Assembly (NCBI GenBank): GCA_905182985.1
Contig: CAJJDN010000180.1
Location: 123,706-187,705 of the forward strand
Direction of reading: 5' to 3'
Origin: Paramecium sonneborni
Taxonomy: Eukaryota > Ciliophora > Oligohymenophorea > Peniculida > Parameciidae
DNA: 64,000 nucleotides
The notes beneath the pieces were generated by a model, which made no database searches, had not been told where the DNA came from, and worked only from the letters and a program-made list of their open reading frames with translations. The translations under genes were made by a program, and so were the position numbers. This document shows positions 39,923 through 53,400 of the stretch, piece by piece (position 1 is the stretch's first letter; each line of letters begins with the position of its first letter).

Positions 39923-40651
39923 ATCAACATTAAATATATTAATAAATTAGATCATTAATAAAACTATTTAAATTGATAAATCATATGTTCTTTCTTTCTC
40001 TCTTTAAATTATATTTAAATTACTTTCCCTTTTTTGAATAGATAAAGATTAATATTAATTAAAATTATATTTAGTTCATCTTCTTATTTGCTAATTAGCT
40101 ATCATATTCAAAATTGTAATTTTTTAATTCTATTTTGATAAATCTTATAATTAGATTATCAATTGATATATATTACATCTTCTATCAAAGTCTATTTATC
40201 GAAAATCTATTTTAGAAAAATTAAATCTATTTTTGAAGTTAAAAAATAAAAAAAGCAGAATTATTTTTCAATCAAATTTTTTTTGAAGGTAATCATAGTC
40301 TTAATTTAAATAACTAATTACTATCATACTTTAAATTTCTGATAATAATTAAAAAATGATCAATCTATTAATGAAATTAAGCTCTAATGATAAAGTTAGA
40401 AGCAGTGATTTAATTTTTCCAAATATTATTATTTATTTATTAAAAATCAATCAACTGATTAATTGATCATTTTCATATCCCAGACTGTATTTTGGATTAA
40501 ACTTTTATTCAAAACATTAAACTCTTATTCTGAACATTGAACTTTTATTCTGAACATTATTAAATATATAGCATTACAAAAAAAACAATGAGATTTTTAT
40601 GATATATATTTGAATAAAATATTTAATAATAATTTGGATTGAATAATATAA
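39923..40651. other. Intergenic region
   Basis: AT-rich DNA between convergent genes (Tubby and RFC subunit). No gene seen. A short tandem duplication is visible near 40,500-40,560: 'cattaaactcttattctgaa' is followed by 'cattgaacttttattctgaa'. Confidence 0.4.
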
Positions 40652-41623
40652 TCATTTGTTGTGATAACTTTTAGAAATATTACAACATTTAGCAATGAAT
40701 CCAGACATCTATAAGAATGTAGGTAGCCCTTCTAAAATTCTAGCTTTAAGAAAGGCAATTTATCTAAGGAATTCAAATTGAAGGTCTCTATTTTCAGTAT
40801 AATTCTGTATAACTTTATTGAATGTATTAGTAATATCATAAGCCATATAACCATCATCAAAAATAGTCTTCATAAGAGATTGTGCAGATTAGAATTGGCC
40901 TTTCATCATATAATCTAAAATTAATTTTAAATCATCAACATTAGGAATATCACAAACTTTAAATACATTTTCTCTATTAACTAATCCAAATCCAGTAAAT
41001 GTAGCTTATAAATTATTAATAGCCTATCTCATATCTCCTTCAGCTGTAAATGTTAATGCATCTAAGCCATCTTTAGTATAAGTCACATCTTCCTATTTTA
41101 TAATTTCTAACAATCTATCTCTAATTTCATTTTCTCCTAATCTATTAAATCTCAAAATGCAGCATCTACTCTAAATAGCATCAATCAATTTAGTAGAATC
41201 ATTACAAGATAATACGAATCTTGTTGAATTAGAATAATCACTTATAATCATTCTTAATGCTTATTATGCACCTTCTGTTAAACTATCTGCTTCATCTAAG
41301 ATAACTATTTTATGTTTCCCTTCTTATAAATTAACTTTTTTTTATGCAAATCCTTTTATTTATTCTCTTACTGTCTCTATACCTCTATCATCAGATGCAT
41401 TTAATTCAAGTACACTTTCTTTTATTGAATCTCCCAATATTTATCTAGCTAAACAAAGTACACTACTAGTCTTTCCTATTCCAGGAGGACCTACCAATAT
41501 AATATTTGGCACATTTCCCATTTTAGCTATTGCTCTTAGTTTATCTACTATATCTAAATTACCATGTACTTCATCCAATGTTTTTGGACGATATTTTTCT
41601 AACCAAATTAAATTGTTTTCCAT
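40652..41623 (-). CDS. Replication factor C small subunit, RFC2-like
   Basis: Intronless 323-aa protein, ATG complement 41621-41623, stop complement 40652-40654. AAA+ clamp-loader subunit: [16 protein letters not shown] at the N-terminus, Walker [11 protein letters not shown], Walker B ILDEAD, and the SRC motif ([10 protein letters not shown]), the arginine finger of RFC small subunits. [20 protein letters not shown] fits the human RFC2/yeast Rfc4 branch. It helps load PCNA onto DNA in replication and repair. The C-terminal helical collar ([17 protein letters not shown]) is present, so the protein looks complete. Assignment to RFC2 over other small subunits is moderately sure. Confidence 0.85.
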
Positions 41624-41728
41624 TAAGGCGCTAAAACTTAAATTTTTATATATTTTTTAATTAATATTCACAAAAATATTATTTATTAATCTGACAAGGA
41701 AAATTAGGAATTTATATTATAAATATAA

Positions 41729-42482
41729 ATGACTGATGATTATTTTAACCTTGACTTTGAAGACAATTGTTATCAATCATGTCAATATTAATTTACTAGT
41801 AGTAGAGATAGTGGCATGTCATCTGATGATACTCATTAAAAAAATATTTAGATAAAGAAAAAAAATATTGCTAAAAAATATGAACCAATATATGAAAATA
41901 ATATTGTTTATAGATATGAAGACAACCCAGAATAATATAAAAAAATTAGAAAGTATATTCATTTATATATCTTAATCCAGAAAACTTTAAAATAGAGAAT
42001 CAGCTAATAGAGTTAGAGGAAGATAGAAAAATTATGTCCAAGATATGGAATAAGAATTAATTGACATTAAAAAAGACAATTAACATCTCTAAATGTTAAA
42101 TGCTAAATTACAAGCTGAAAATGTTGTTTTAAAATAATAAGTTGAATTTATGTAAAATCTAATCATGTAATCATAACCTCATCAGACTGAAATCACTTTA
42201 TAAAGAGATACTACTAAAAATAGCCATCTAGCTACATTAACTGCCTTCTCAGTTATATTAGGATTTGCATTTCTTAATGGTGCAGAAATAGAATCAAAAG
42301 AATCAATCATAGGTGCAATTGAATAGACAAACAATCCTATCATATCTCCTCCTATTCCTGTTACTCATTCAATCAAACCCTTCTTACTTGGCTCAGCTAT
42401 TGCTCTTTGGTTAGTTTATGCTCTCTATGTTGTCTATAAAGTGTTTTTGAAAAATAAATTAAAAAAGAAAAAAGTTATTTGA
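41729..42482 (+). CDS. bZIP protein with two C-terminal membrane segments
   Basis: Two exons, intron 41953-41980 (28 nt), 241 aa. Splicing restores the basic region KLQNRESANRVRGRQKNY with the invariant N79 and R87 of bZIP factors, followed by a zipper-like helix (residues about 90-130: ELIDIKKDNQHLQMLNAKLQ and on). Two hydrophobic stretches follow: ATLTAFSVILGFAFL (about 153-167) and PFLLGSAIALWLVYALYVVY (about 207-226), then a Lys-rich end. Membrane-held bZIP factors are released by proteolysis in stress responses (ATF6, OASIS, plant bZIP28). Whether this one is similar is inference. It starts 105 bp from the divergent RFC gene, so a shared promoter is likely. Confidence 0.75.
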
Positions 42483-43083
42483 TTATTTTTAAATATAAGT
42501 ATTATCATACTTAAATATCATATACATTTTATAAAATAATTAAATTTATTCTACTCTTTAAATTTATTTCAACACATATTTTACTCAAAAGAATAAAATA
42601 TATACTAATCAATAGACAGAATGAATTTCAACCATATTATAATTACATAAATGCTTATCAAATAGTATCTTAAACTAAATAAATTATCATATCATTTGTG
42701 GAAATAAACAGAATCCTTTCTAATTATTTCTTAACTATCCTCATATTAAATCTAATAGTTCATGTTTCATTTTAATCTGAAATCAAATATTATATCTAGG
42801 CTAGCTTACATATTTTACTTGATAGCAAATTAAGGATAAAGTAGGAAATTAGCAAGTTTAATCTTTATTGAGTATAATAAAGATAGTATAAATATTTCTT
42901 AAAGTGAAGATATTGATATCAAATTAAATGAATATATATTGGTTACAATTGTTAAAATATTACATTAAGATTGTTTGCAACAAAAAGAAATATATTTTGG
43001 AAGAAGATAATAATCTAATTAAATAGATATTTTTTAAGTTTAAATTAATAGTATAATTTATATCAATTAAATATTTTTATTAA
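42483..43083. other. Intergenic region
   Basis: About 600 bp of AT-rich DNA, no gene recognised; probably promoter of the papain-like gene. Confidence 0.4.
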
Positions 43084-44067
43084 ATGTTTTTGCACAAAGT
43101 TATTCTTTCACTTTTATTTAGTTCTATTTTAGCAACTTAAATAAGCTTTAATAATTTTTAAGAATGGAAAACTTAATTTAACAAAAATTATTTATCAAAA
43201 AATGAAGAACTTTATAGGTTTTATATTTATGTTGCTAATTATGATATCATTCATAAACATAATTAAGAATAGGAACATTCTTATACTTTAGGAGAAAATT
43301 AGTTTATGGATCTAACTCATGAAGAATTCTTGGAAATTTATGGATTTAAAAATCCTGTTTAAGAATTTGAAAATTCAAATTAAAATTCTGACAGAATACC
43401 TATAAATAACAAAAAGGTAGTTCTTTATGATTGGAGTGATTATTGCCCACTACCAAAGAATTAAGGTAATTGTGGTGCAGGATGGGCATATGCAACAGCT
43501 GAAATAATGGAATGTTATAATCTTATCTAATTTGGGTTTGGATATCTTGTATTAATGTCATAATAATAATTGATTGATTGTGTAAGTAATAATAATGGTT
43601 GTGAAACTCAATCAATGAATGATATTATAAATGCATTCAATTATGCAAATGAATTCCATATATCTGAATTAGATTATTATCCTTAAAGTGGAAAACAAGA
43701 TAATTGTAAAGGAACTAGAGGCAGAACAACTTATAAACTAACTTAATTTGAAACAATACAGAGAGATAAATATACAATAATAGATTCACTTAGTAATGGA
43801 CCTGTAGTAGCTGGCTTTGATATTAGTGGATGGTAATTTTATAAGGATGGAACATATGATTGTTTTTTAGATCAGAATGCAAATCATCATGCAATTATAG
43901 TTAAAACTCTTGCACTCTAAGACCAAGAAGACAAAGATTACATAGAAATATAAAATTCTTGGGGTTAGTATTGGGGTAGGAATGGATTAATTAAATATAG
44001 TTTTAATTATAATTGTAAAGTTTTTAATAGACCAATATATAAATCATTTAAAATATAAGTTTATTGA
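43084..44067 (+). CDS. Papain-family (C1A) protein lacking the catalytic cysteine
   Basis: Intronless 327-aa protein. A signal peptide (HKVILSLLFSSILA) leads to an I29-type propeptide (GENQFMDLTHEEFLEIYGF), then the mature domain starting near residue 113. At the active site the family has Q-G-x-C-G-S-C-W; here it is QGNCGAGWAYAT, so the nucleophile Cys is Gly (codon GGA at 43480-43482, residue 133). The oxyanion Gln (TAA), the His (NHHAI, 268/269) and the Asn (IQNSWGQYWG, residue 291) are kept. The fold should be intact and secreted or lysosomal, but peptidase activity lost. Non-catalytic C1A relatives exist elsewhere, usually with Ser at this site. Confidence 0.85.
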
Positions 44068-44097
44068 AATATTAATTTATGCATTATAAATATATTA

Positions 44098-47000
44098 TCA
44101 CATTGTCTCTTATTATAATGATTATGATTATTATTATTATTATTATGATTATGATTATTATTATGATTATTATTATTATTATGATTATGATTATTATTAT
44201 TATTTTTATTATTATTATTTTTATTCTTAATCTTATAATTCTTAAATTCCTTTTTAGTATAATTTATCCCATTCAAGAATGGTTTCATCTAAATTATTGA
44301 CACAGATTTAAAATGCTCCTTTACCAAATACATTCATTTAATGATATAATGGTCTGACAATAACTTTAATGAATCCCATTTCATTCTTTGACATGACATG
44401 CAACTAAAGAATAGGATATGATAATTAACTTTATCTAAATCTTTCATAAATGGTTATTAAGGATATCCTTTTTTACCCTCTTCTTCATATTATGCTCTAT
44501 ATTCTTAATTAATTTTATCACTCCAAAGTTAACTTTATGGCCATTTTCTAGCTGTACCATTAAAATCTGCAGTATGTGTAATCATTCCACATAATAAGGA
44601 TAGATCTTCTGGATCATTACCATATTATTCAATTCTAGATTCAAACTCTTTGAGCATTTTAAAGTGTTCTTACATATCAGTAGCAAGTATATTAGATACT
44701 AATTATTTTCTAAAAGATCGAAAATCTGAATCAGAAAAATTGCATAGAATATTTGTCTATGAATCTCTAAGAATCTTAACTGTAGTGGCTGCATGATGTT
44801 ATTCCAAAACCTTAAAATATAAAGAATATAAACATACCACTTTATCATGATATCTGATAGCCAATGAACTTAATGAATTAGCTTCATAAGTGTTTGTTTT
44901 ACCTGTATGAGCTACATCATGACAAAGTCCAGAAAGTAATAAACAAAATCTTGTTATATTATTGAATAAGTGTTCTCCTATATGTTCTAGTAATTATTTC
45001 ACAAAACAATTTACAGCTTACATAACTGCTATTCCATGATCATAATTATGATATGGATTATTATTCATATTGTATTAAGTTTCCATTTCATTTAAAAAAT
45101 TTACCAATTTATCTTAAGGAATAGCATACATCTATACAAAATTACCTCTTGCTAAAATTGACCAAACTAATCTTTACTTTTCAATAGTAGTATTAATCTA
45201 TTTAATTAAATTATCATTATTTTTACTTTATGAATATTAAAATCTAGAGAATCCAATATTAGATCATCCTCTTTCACACTTAAATGAGATTCATTAAATT
45301 TATTTGGATTTGTTTTCATCTATTTTTTCTCCTCTTCCCTTTACTTGAATAAAAAACTATTCTTCCCTACTACTTAATCTTTATTTATCTTTCTAAAAAC
45401 TAAAGTTGGGGTTTTCTATGACTATTATTATACTGGAATGAATTCTTAAGTCTAAGGCATATACATTGCTACAACTGAATTTCTTATATCAGGATTAAAT
45501 TCTTCCAATTTCTTAATATAATCCATTGTTTCTGTTTACAATAACTATTATCTTACCGATTTAGCTGCACTTGGAGGTTATGTTTTTCTTCTTATCCAAT
45601 CATTCTCTGATACTATTAATGTAAATCCTTTAAATTGTTTTTCCTCTTTTCTTATAAAAATTTCATAAGTTTTATTTGATTCATCCTCTTATTGATTAAG
45701 CTTCCACTTTGAATTACTTATATAAGTTTCAATAGTCTCTATCATTTATTAATTTGAATTGAAAATCTACTTATAAGTTTAATCAATTTAAGTTTTATCA
45801 ATATTAAACTATTGTTTAATTTTCTAAGGTAATGCCTTACTCAAAAATCTTAATCTCCCTTGTTTATCAAAATCAATCATATAAAGACTCTTTGATCTTA
45901 AGAAGTATTTATAAAATGACATTCTTTCATAACATTGTTTTATAAATTGTTAATATCTCTAATATAATTAATTAATTTGATTGTAGATTAATAAATCTTA
46001 AGGTTTCTTTAAATCCATATTAGTACTAAATAGATTTTAAGATTATGAATCTTTAAACTTAAATGTAACAAGTTGAGGTTAATATTCATTTATTTATTAA
46101 ATTTCATATTATTTATTAATCGTTGATAATATTTATTCAATTAATAAATACTTTGAACATCTGACTATTTCCAATCCTATTTCTAATACTGTATCCCCAA
46201 TAGATAAAATACTAAAATATTACACTTTAATCTATTGTTCTGTATAAATAACAAACTGAGCAAGATCAATAATAGAATCTAAATACTTATATTTACTTGC
46301 CAACATCATAAATTATGTAAAATCTTCATCTATTTGTAAAGTAAAAAATGATGTGCTAGATAACTTCAATATGTATTCTCCATTTCTAAAATATTTTCTC
46401 AAAGATTCTATTTGTTGTATTTCTGTGATATCAGTGAGATTTTATAATTCACTTTTGCATTTCTCATCTAAATCTAATTATTCATATTTCTCATCTCGAT
46501 GTAATGAGATTATTTCATCTTTGATTACGATATAGCCATAGGATGTACAACCAATCAATTAATTTAAAAATGTTTTAAGGAATTCTTAAATATCTTTTGG
46601 TTCAACTTTTTCATCCATCAATAACAGTAATGAATTCATATAACGTGAATACCTTTGCTAAGTGTTATGACAAAATTACTTTTATTAATGAATAAACTTA
46701 TTGCAATTATTAGTTTATGGTTATATCGATTTCCTCCTTTTGATCAATCTAATATATAATGTTCCTCAATTTTTAAATTTTATCTTTAAATTCCTCTGTG
46801 ATCTAATATTATATTTATAAATTCTATTACTTGTTAATGAGAATGTCTAAACATATTGTTTAACTATTTTATTAACTAATCTATCATTTTTACTGTTTAA
46901 GTCTAAAATCAAAAGTATTATTTACTAATATTTATCCCTCATGCTTTCTTGATGGACTTAATTCTTATGTCTATGATTTTGATCTTGTCATTTGAAGCTA

Positions 47001-47144
47001 ACCAACGTATGTTAGTAACATTTCTTTCATTTTATTATCATCATGTTATTTTGATAATAATACTAATAATGAAGGATCCTTGACTGTCAACTTTTATTTC
47101 ACAATCTTTTTCTCCTATTGAGAGATTAGATTTTATGATTCCAT
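44098..47144 (-). CDS. 3',5'-cyclic nucleotide phosphodiesterase
   Basis: ATG complement 47142-47144 (MESQNLISQQEKKI), first intron 47079-47102 (24 nt), stop complement 44098-44100, several more introns. The catalytic domain lies in the C-terminal half: LLSGLCHDVAHTGKTNTYEA (about 44,890-44,950) is the metal-binding HD signature, and EMGFIKVIVRPLYHQMNVF matches the family's Q/E-x-G-F-I-x-x-I-V-x-P-L block, recovered by splicing a 26-nt intron near 44,415. It should hydrolyse cAMP or cGMP. The N-terminal half is long and helical; GAF domains are possible but not confirmed. The C-terminus is a low-complexity Gln/Ser tail. Convergent with the papain-like gene, 30 bp apart. Confidence 0.75.
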
Positions 47145-49040
47145 CTCTCCTAAAACGTGGAAAAAGTTTAGATACCCACATAGACTGGGGGAATGAAGTT
47201 CATCTTATTTCATTTTCTTTATTCTTCAAAATAATTAATTCAATATTATTTCACTGTTATCAAATAACTATTATTACCAAATCGTTTTATGTAAATATTT
47301 ATATTAACTATTTATTTTTTATAGCAAATATTGAACATTCATATCATTATAAAATACATATTTCATATTCATTCCATGAATATACTCTAAATATTATTTT
47401 TCACTTTTATATTACCCAATACAAAAATCACTAAAATATTTCCTATTTACACTAATACAAAATCCTTTTAAACTAAAGATTTTAATCTAATTTAGTCAAT
47501 TTTTAAATCAATCTCTTTAATTTATGATTATTTATTCTATAATTTATATTCACTCATACTAAAATGTATAAAATTAAATCCATTTTAAAAAACTGTATTA
47601 AATCCATTTTTCCTTTTCACAAGATTTCCAATTCTTATGAAATTTTAATTTATATATAATGAACATTGAAATTCTAAATAATATAACAAACTTATATTTT
47701 GGATATCTTTTCTTCATTGCTTGTTATTGTTAAGATATTCAAAAATAATTTATATTTTTGATAAGATTTCATTAATAATTGCAATTATTAGTTTTTGTGT
47801 TAGGAAACATGTAAAATAATTTATGAAATTATTGAAATTTAATCATTATTAAGAATTTCAACTTCAAAATTTAATCATTTATTATTATTTTCAAATTATT
47901 ATTGATCTTCTCTCCTATAATTTAAATTTACTATCTTTTTTTGTATTCAATTACAATTCTGAAATATATTATTCATACACTTAAAGTATATTTCCTCTTT
48001 AGGCTATTGTTTTTGATCAAAAATTATAGATTAAGGAAAATCATCTTGCATTTATGATTCTTTGATGTATTTACTTATATATTTAATTTAATATATTTAT
48101 TAAATAAAAATTAGAATATTTTTAATAAGAAACTCCATAATAATTGAAAGGCTGTCTCGTATTTTTAATTTTAAGATGTAAGCAAACTATGAATGAATTT
48201 TATTATCTATATTAAACTTTGAAGACAATTTAAAATTATAAAAATGCCAAATCTCATTAATTTCTTACTTAAAAATAATATAATCAAAGGTTCCAATAAG
48301 CTACTCAAATTACACAAATGAAAGAATAAAAAATTTATTTTAAACTATATTAATTGCAGAACTTATTCGAGAATCATTGATTTATTTTTATTAACATAGT
48401 AAATATTTTTTCAATTTTAAAAAGACTGCTTTGACAATTCTTTCAAACAAATATTGGTAAAATTATATATCAATGCTATAAATTTGAAAGTAATATAAAA
48501 TAATACACATAGATAAAATTAATTATAGAATGTGTAATAATTAAATCTACATATATTTGCAATAAATAAATAAATATTTTATTTAATCAAGCAATGACTT
48601 ATGCAGATTGAAAGTATGAAAAAAAAAGCAAGAAAAAAAATTAAAGATATTGTGGATTTGGATTACTAAGTTGAATTTGGCAATATTATGCTTTGAAAAA
48701 TGTGTTTAATTATATATTTGCTCAATTTATAGATTATAAAGTAAATCACTTTAGTCAAAGAAAGAGAAAAGAAATTAATTTTAAAAAGAATGATGATAGA
48801 AGAGAAATAATAAAAATGAAAATATTAAGAGGATATAATTTTTGTTATAAATTTTTTTATGTTATTTAATTAATGGCGTAATAATACTTTGAATATTATG
48901 AATAAAATAAGGTAAAGAAATCATGTATAATGTTTAGAATGTATTTTGTATAAAGATAAATATGAATTATATAGTTAATTAGTTAATCATAATTATTTTT
49001 TATATGTGTAAATATATATTTTGAAGTTTGATTAATATAA
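47145..49040. other. Long AT-rich intergenic region
   Basis: About 1.9 kb between divergent genes (PDE and carboxypeptidase). No convincing coding frame on either strand; isolated short open frames only. No tRNA-like structure was seen. Confidence 0.4.
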
Positions 49041-50476
49041 ATGTATAATATCCTTTTATTAATTACAGCAACGATTGTAAATGGATATTTATCGTATAAA
49101 GAGGGTGGATATGATTACACAAATGTATTTCCTAGTAATGGAGTGTTGCCAAATGGTACAAAATGCACTAAAGTTGATGCTTAAAAACTAAATACACTTT
49201 TTGATAAAGATTAAATAATCTATTCTGGTTATTTGAGTGTATTAAAAGATAGCAAATCTAGTTTGGGATTCATATTTTATGGATCATAAAAAGCAACTTA
49301 AGAATCTGATCTTTCGAAATTTCCAACATTAATATGGCTTAATGGAGGTCCTGGATCATCATCTTAATTAGGTAATTTTATGGAATTAGGTCCTTTAATT
49401 ATGAAGGAAGATGGAACTTTTTATAAAAATAAATATGCTTGGAATACAGAATATAATGTTATATTTGTAGATTAACCTATTGGAGCAGGATTAGCATATC
49501 CTGAAAAATAAGAAGATGTTCCAACAAATTAAAAATAAATTGGTGAGTAATTTTTATATGCTTTATTATAATTTTTATATGATTCTGAAGGATGTGTTAA
49601 GAAAAACTCAATTCTTGGATTATAAAAATCTCCATGGTTTATTTTTGGAGAAAGTTATGCTGGAAAGTAATATAAATTTAAATAATTAGATATGTTCCAA
49701 CAATAGCTAAAGCAATATTAGATTATAATATATAAGCAACTACTCCAATTCCTTTAAAAGGTATAGGAATAGGAGATCCTTTTACTGATCCTTATGCTGT
49801 TATAGCAGAATATGCTTCATATGCATTTAATTTAGGTTTAATTGATGTATAAGAGAGAGCTTAAATTGATTCTATTATTGTATATGGATTAAATGAATTA
49901 AATAAAGGAAATTCATTAAATGCTAGAGCAGCTTTTGATAAATCTTTAGAACTTATTGGAGAATATGATGGAGGAATGAATGTTTATAATGTATTATAAT
50001 ATGGAACTTATAATTAAGCAAAAACTTATATCTAAAATTATTTAAGAGATCCTTTTATATTAAATTAATTAGGATTTAGTAGTGATTGGATATATAAAAT
50101 TAGTAATGGAGCAGATGGTCCAGTATAAAAAGCTTTAGCTTATGATTTTATGTTAAGAGATGTTGTTAAAACTGTTGAAGAAATATTACCTAAAATTCCA
50201 CTTTTTGTATTTAGTGGATAAAATGATTTAATTTGTTCAACTCCTGGAACTTTAAGATGGTTATATGATTTAAAATATAGTAAAATTGAAGAATATAAAT
50301 AAAAAGATCTAGAAATTGTTAAACTTCTTGGTACTGAAAAAATTGTAGGTTATTATAAATCAGCTGGAAATCTAGAACTTCAATTAGTCAATAATGCAGG
50401 ACATATGATACCTACAGATTAACCTTAAGCTGCTTTAGAAATGATTGTTAAATTTGTTAACAAGCACAAAAATTGA
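49041..50476 (+). CDS. Serine carboxypeptidase (S10 family)
   Basis: Two exons, intron 49677-49699 (23 nt) placed inside the segment after the nucleophile, 470 aa. Signal peptide MYNILLLITATIVNG. Family blocks: IWLNGGPGSSSQLGNFMELG (oxyanion region), VIFVDQPIGAGLAY, FGESYAGK (nucleophile Ser), VFSGQNDLICSTPGTLRWLY (Asp) and NNAGHMIPTDQPQAAL (His). All three catalytic residues are present, so it should be active, probably in lysosomes, food vacuoles or secreted. Length is normal for the family. Confidence 0.9.
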
Positions 50477-53400
50477 TATCATTATATTTATTCAAATAAA
50501 ACAAATTTATAATATATTATTTAGATAAAGATGTTTTATTATATTATTTCTTTAGCTGTAATAATAATACAAATAATAATAAATCTATTTTAAGCAAACA
50601 AATATTATTTCATTTTATATATACATATATATCTTAAAGGAAAATCAAAAAATTATTATTTAGAAATTCATTATTTATTTTATAAACATCACTTTATCTA
50701 AATTATATAGTTTGAAAACTATTTTATTTATTTTAATTTTGCAATTAAAGAAAATAAATAAATTATGTTAAAAAATTTTATTTAGTAAAATATACATACA
50801 TAAAAGAAAATTATTTTATAGCCTTTATATTCAATAATTAAGCAATATATTTAATTCTGAAGACATCTTAAAGTATTTTTTAAATGGTAAATTAATTGAA
50901 TAAGAGAATAGTAGAATTCAAACGATTCTAAGAAGCTTTAAAATGATATATATAAATAAATTCCAATAAATCCTTTAATGCAAAAGTCATAAAATCAAAG
51001 CAATCATAATAACTATATTAATTGGAATGAGTTTTTAAAAAAACAATTTTTCTATGGATAAATTTTTATAAAATGCTCATCAAGTACTTACTCATCATTT
51101 ATAAGAAATGTATTTTATTTTGTAAGCTAATTAAAAGGTCTTTTTATAAAGTTTATTATGAAATAAAGTTTGATATATAAATACTCTTTAGCAATTTATT
51201 TTATGAAAATTAAATTATTTTTATAAAGCCTTTGATAATAATTATATTATTATACTATGCAACAAGGTTTAATTTAAAAATTAATATTTTATGTGAATTT
51301 TTTAGAACTATTTCATTATTTTTAACATTTGAAAAATTGAATTATAAATACAAATAAAGAATTTCTAAAGTGAAAATTAGAATTTTTAGAAGGTGAATGT
51401 AAACTAAAAAAATTAATTTTCAAATTTAATTATTTAATGGAGTTTATGATTTGTAAACGATGTCATTTAGATTGAAGGAGGATAATTAAAATTAAATTAA
51501 ACCTTTTTATTTTTTTTTGCATTTTGATTTTCATTAATTATTGTTAGATTATTTTTTGATATTAATGCCTTTGATAATGATTTAGGATAACCATTTATTT
51601 TTATCTTTCATATTGTTTTTTATTCTTCTCTTTAAATGGAGAACATATGGATACCAAAAATTTATCATTAATGTGAAAGACCAAAAAAACATCAATATAT
51701 TTAATATTTTTTGGTCATATTCAATGAATAGAATAATAATTACTTATATTAGCCATAAAATAAAATGATATAATTAAAATATAATTTATAATCAGGATTT
51801 TAACATTTGAAATTACCATAAACTTAAGGTGATAGAAATATAAGCTATTTTTTAAATCAAATTTGTATCCAGAATCTATATTTAATCTAATTTTCTAAAT
51901 AAAAATTTTTCTGTGTAAAAATAGATCTTTAATACATAGATCATAATTGAAAATAATTTACACTTCTATTACCTCTGTTTATATATAAATTTGCATGTTT
52001 TTTGATTTTAAATAAAATTCAAACCAAGCATTAATAAACTCTTGAACCTTTTATAATTTTATGCTTCTAGTAGTTGTTATAAATTTCTTGCTTTCTCTGC
52101 AACGACTTAAATGGGAGCCTAAATTTATCATTTACTATTACTTTAGCTCAATATGAGAAAAACCTCGATTATTATAAGCTATTGATTAGATTGATTATTT
52201 CTGTTTTTCCTATCAATAAATTTAGATGATGATATACTAAATTTAAATAAGAGATTCAATCTTCTAATTTTAGTGAAAAACTTGTTTCACTAAAATTATT
52301 CTTTAATGATTAATTATATTATTAAAAAATCTTATTTTTATCACGAATTAAACTAAGAAAAGAATTATTTACTAAAATTTACAAAATATATCTTCCAAGT
52401 TTTGCTTTATTATTTTATAAAGAAATAATTTGAATTATTTTAATAATAAAGAATAATGAAAATAATGATATCAATATTAGATTTTTATTTAGAGAGATTT
52501 ATACGTCAAATAATAGAAAAATCTTAAATTTCAAGAAAATTTATTGACGATCTATAAAATACTAAAATAAATCATAATTAATAAAATAGACTATATTAAA
52601 ATAGTTATAAGCTATAGTAAAGAGCTTGTTATAGTTATAAATTTTATTTAAACAATTAAGCACTTTTATATTTTCATATCGAAATTAGTTTAATTAGTGT
52701 ATTTTAATAAATCAAAAGAAAATATATTAGTTTAATAATATGATTTGAATAAAATATTTCATAAAGTAACAATTTACAGCTAATAATCAAAGTCTTCTAA
52801 ATTGGGATAATGTTTAGATCGAATTAATTTAGAAACCATTAAAATTTTTTATGTTGTCATATTATAAAAAATTTAAAATTAATTCTTAAGCTTTAAAATA
52901 TAACTTCTATTGAGTTAAAAAATTTTACCAGCATGAAATGAAAAGTACATTATCAATGTTTGGATAATGTTAAAGTTAAAGTACTAATTATAAAATTAAT
53001 AATGAAATTTCTAAAATTGCTAAAGGATAAATTAAGCAATCTATAAAAATAAAATTGATGAACATTGATTAATTTAATTAATAATGCTGATTACAGAAAT
53101 TTTACTTCATGAATAACTAAAAATCGTAAAAATTTAGAGACCAAAATTTTTATTTAGAATTAACTCATCAAAAATTCTATTTCTAAAATTATTAAGAATC
53201 AAAATTTTCTAGTTTTCTTTCAAAAGTTATTTTTACAAACTTTGAAATACATTCTATTACTATATTAGAATTTCAAATACAAAAAATCATAGAAATGAAG
53301 AAAATAGTTGTGTTCAATAACATCTATATAATTTGTTTATTAATCTATAATGAGACAAAAATTTATCGATTAAAACAACAATCAAAGAAATTCATTAACC

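Noticed and set aside
44079..44300. Ile/Met-rich plus-strand and Asn/His-rich minus-strand frames over the repeat near 44.1 kb
   Set aside because: Shadows of the low-complexity tail of the phosphodiesterase, which is in a third frame continuous with its catalytic domain.
46353..47434. Plus-strand frames at 46.4 and 47.1 kb
   Set aside because: The first is antisense to the phosphodiesterase; the second overlaps its start and has no coding character after the first 30 codons.
50790..51160. A gene in the AT-rich desert (DILKYFLNGK...)
   Set aside because: Open and somewhat coding-like, but no start codon, no recognisable domain and no continuing exons; left as a possible remnant.
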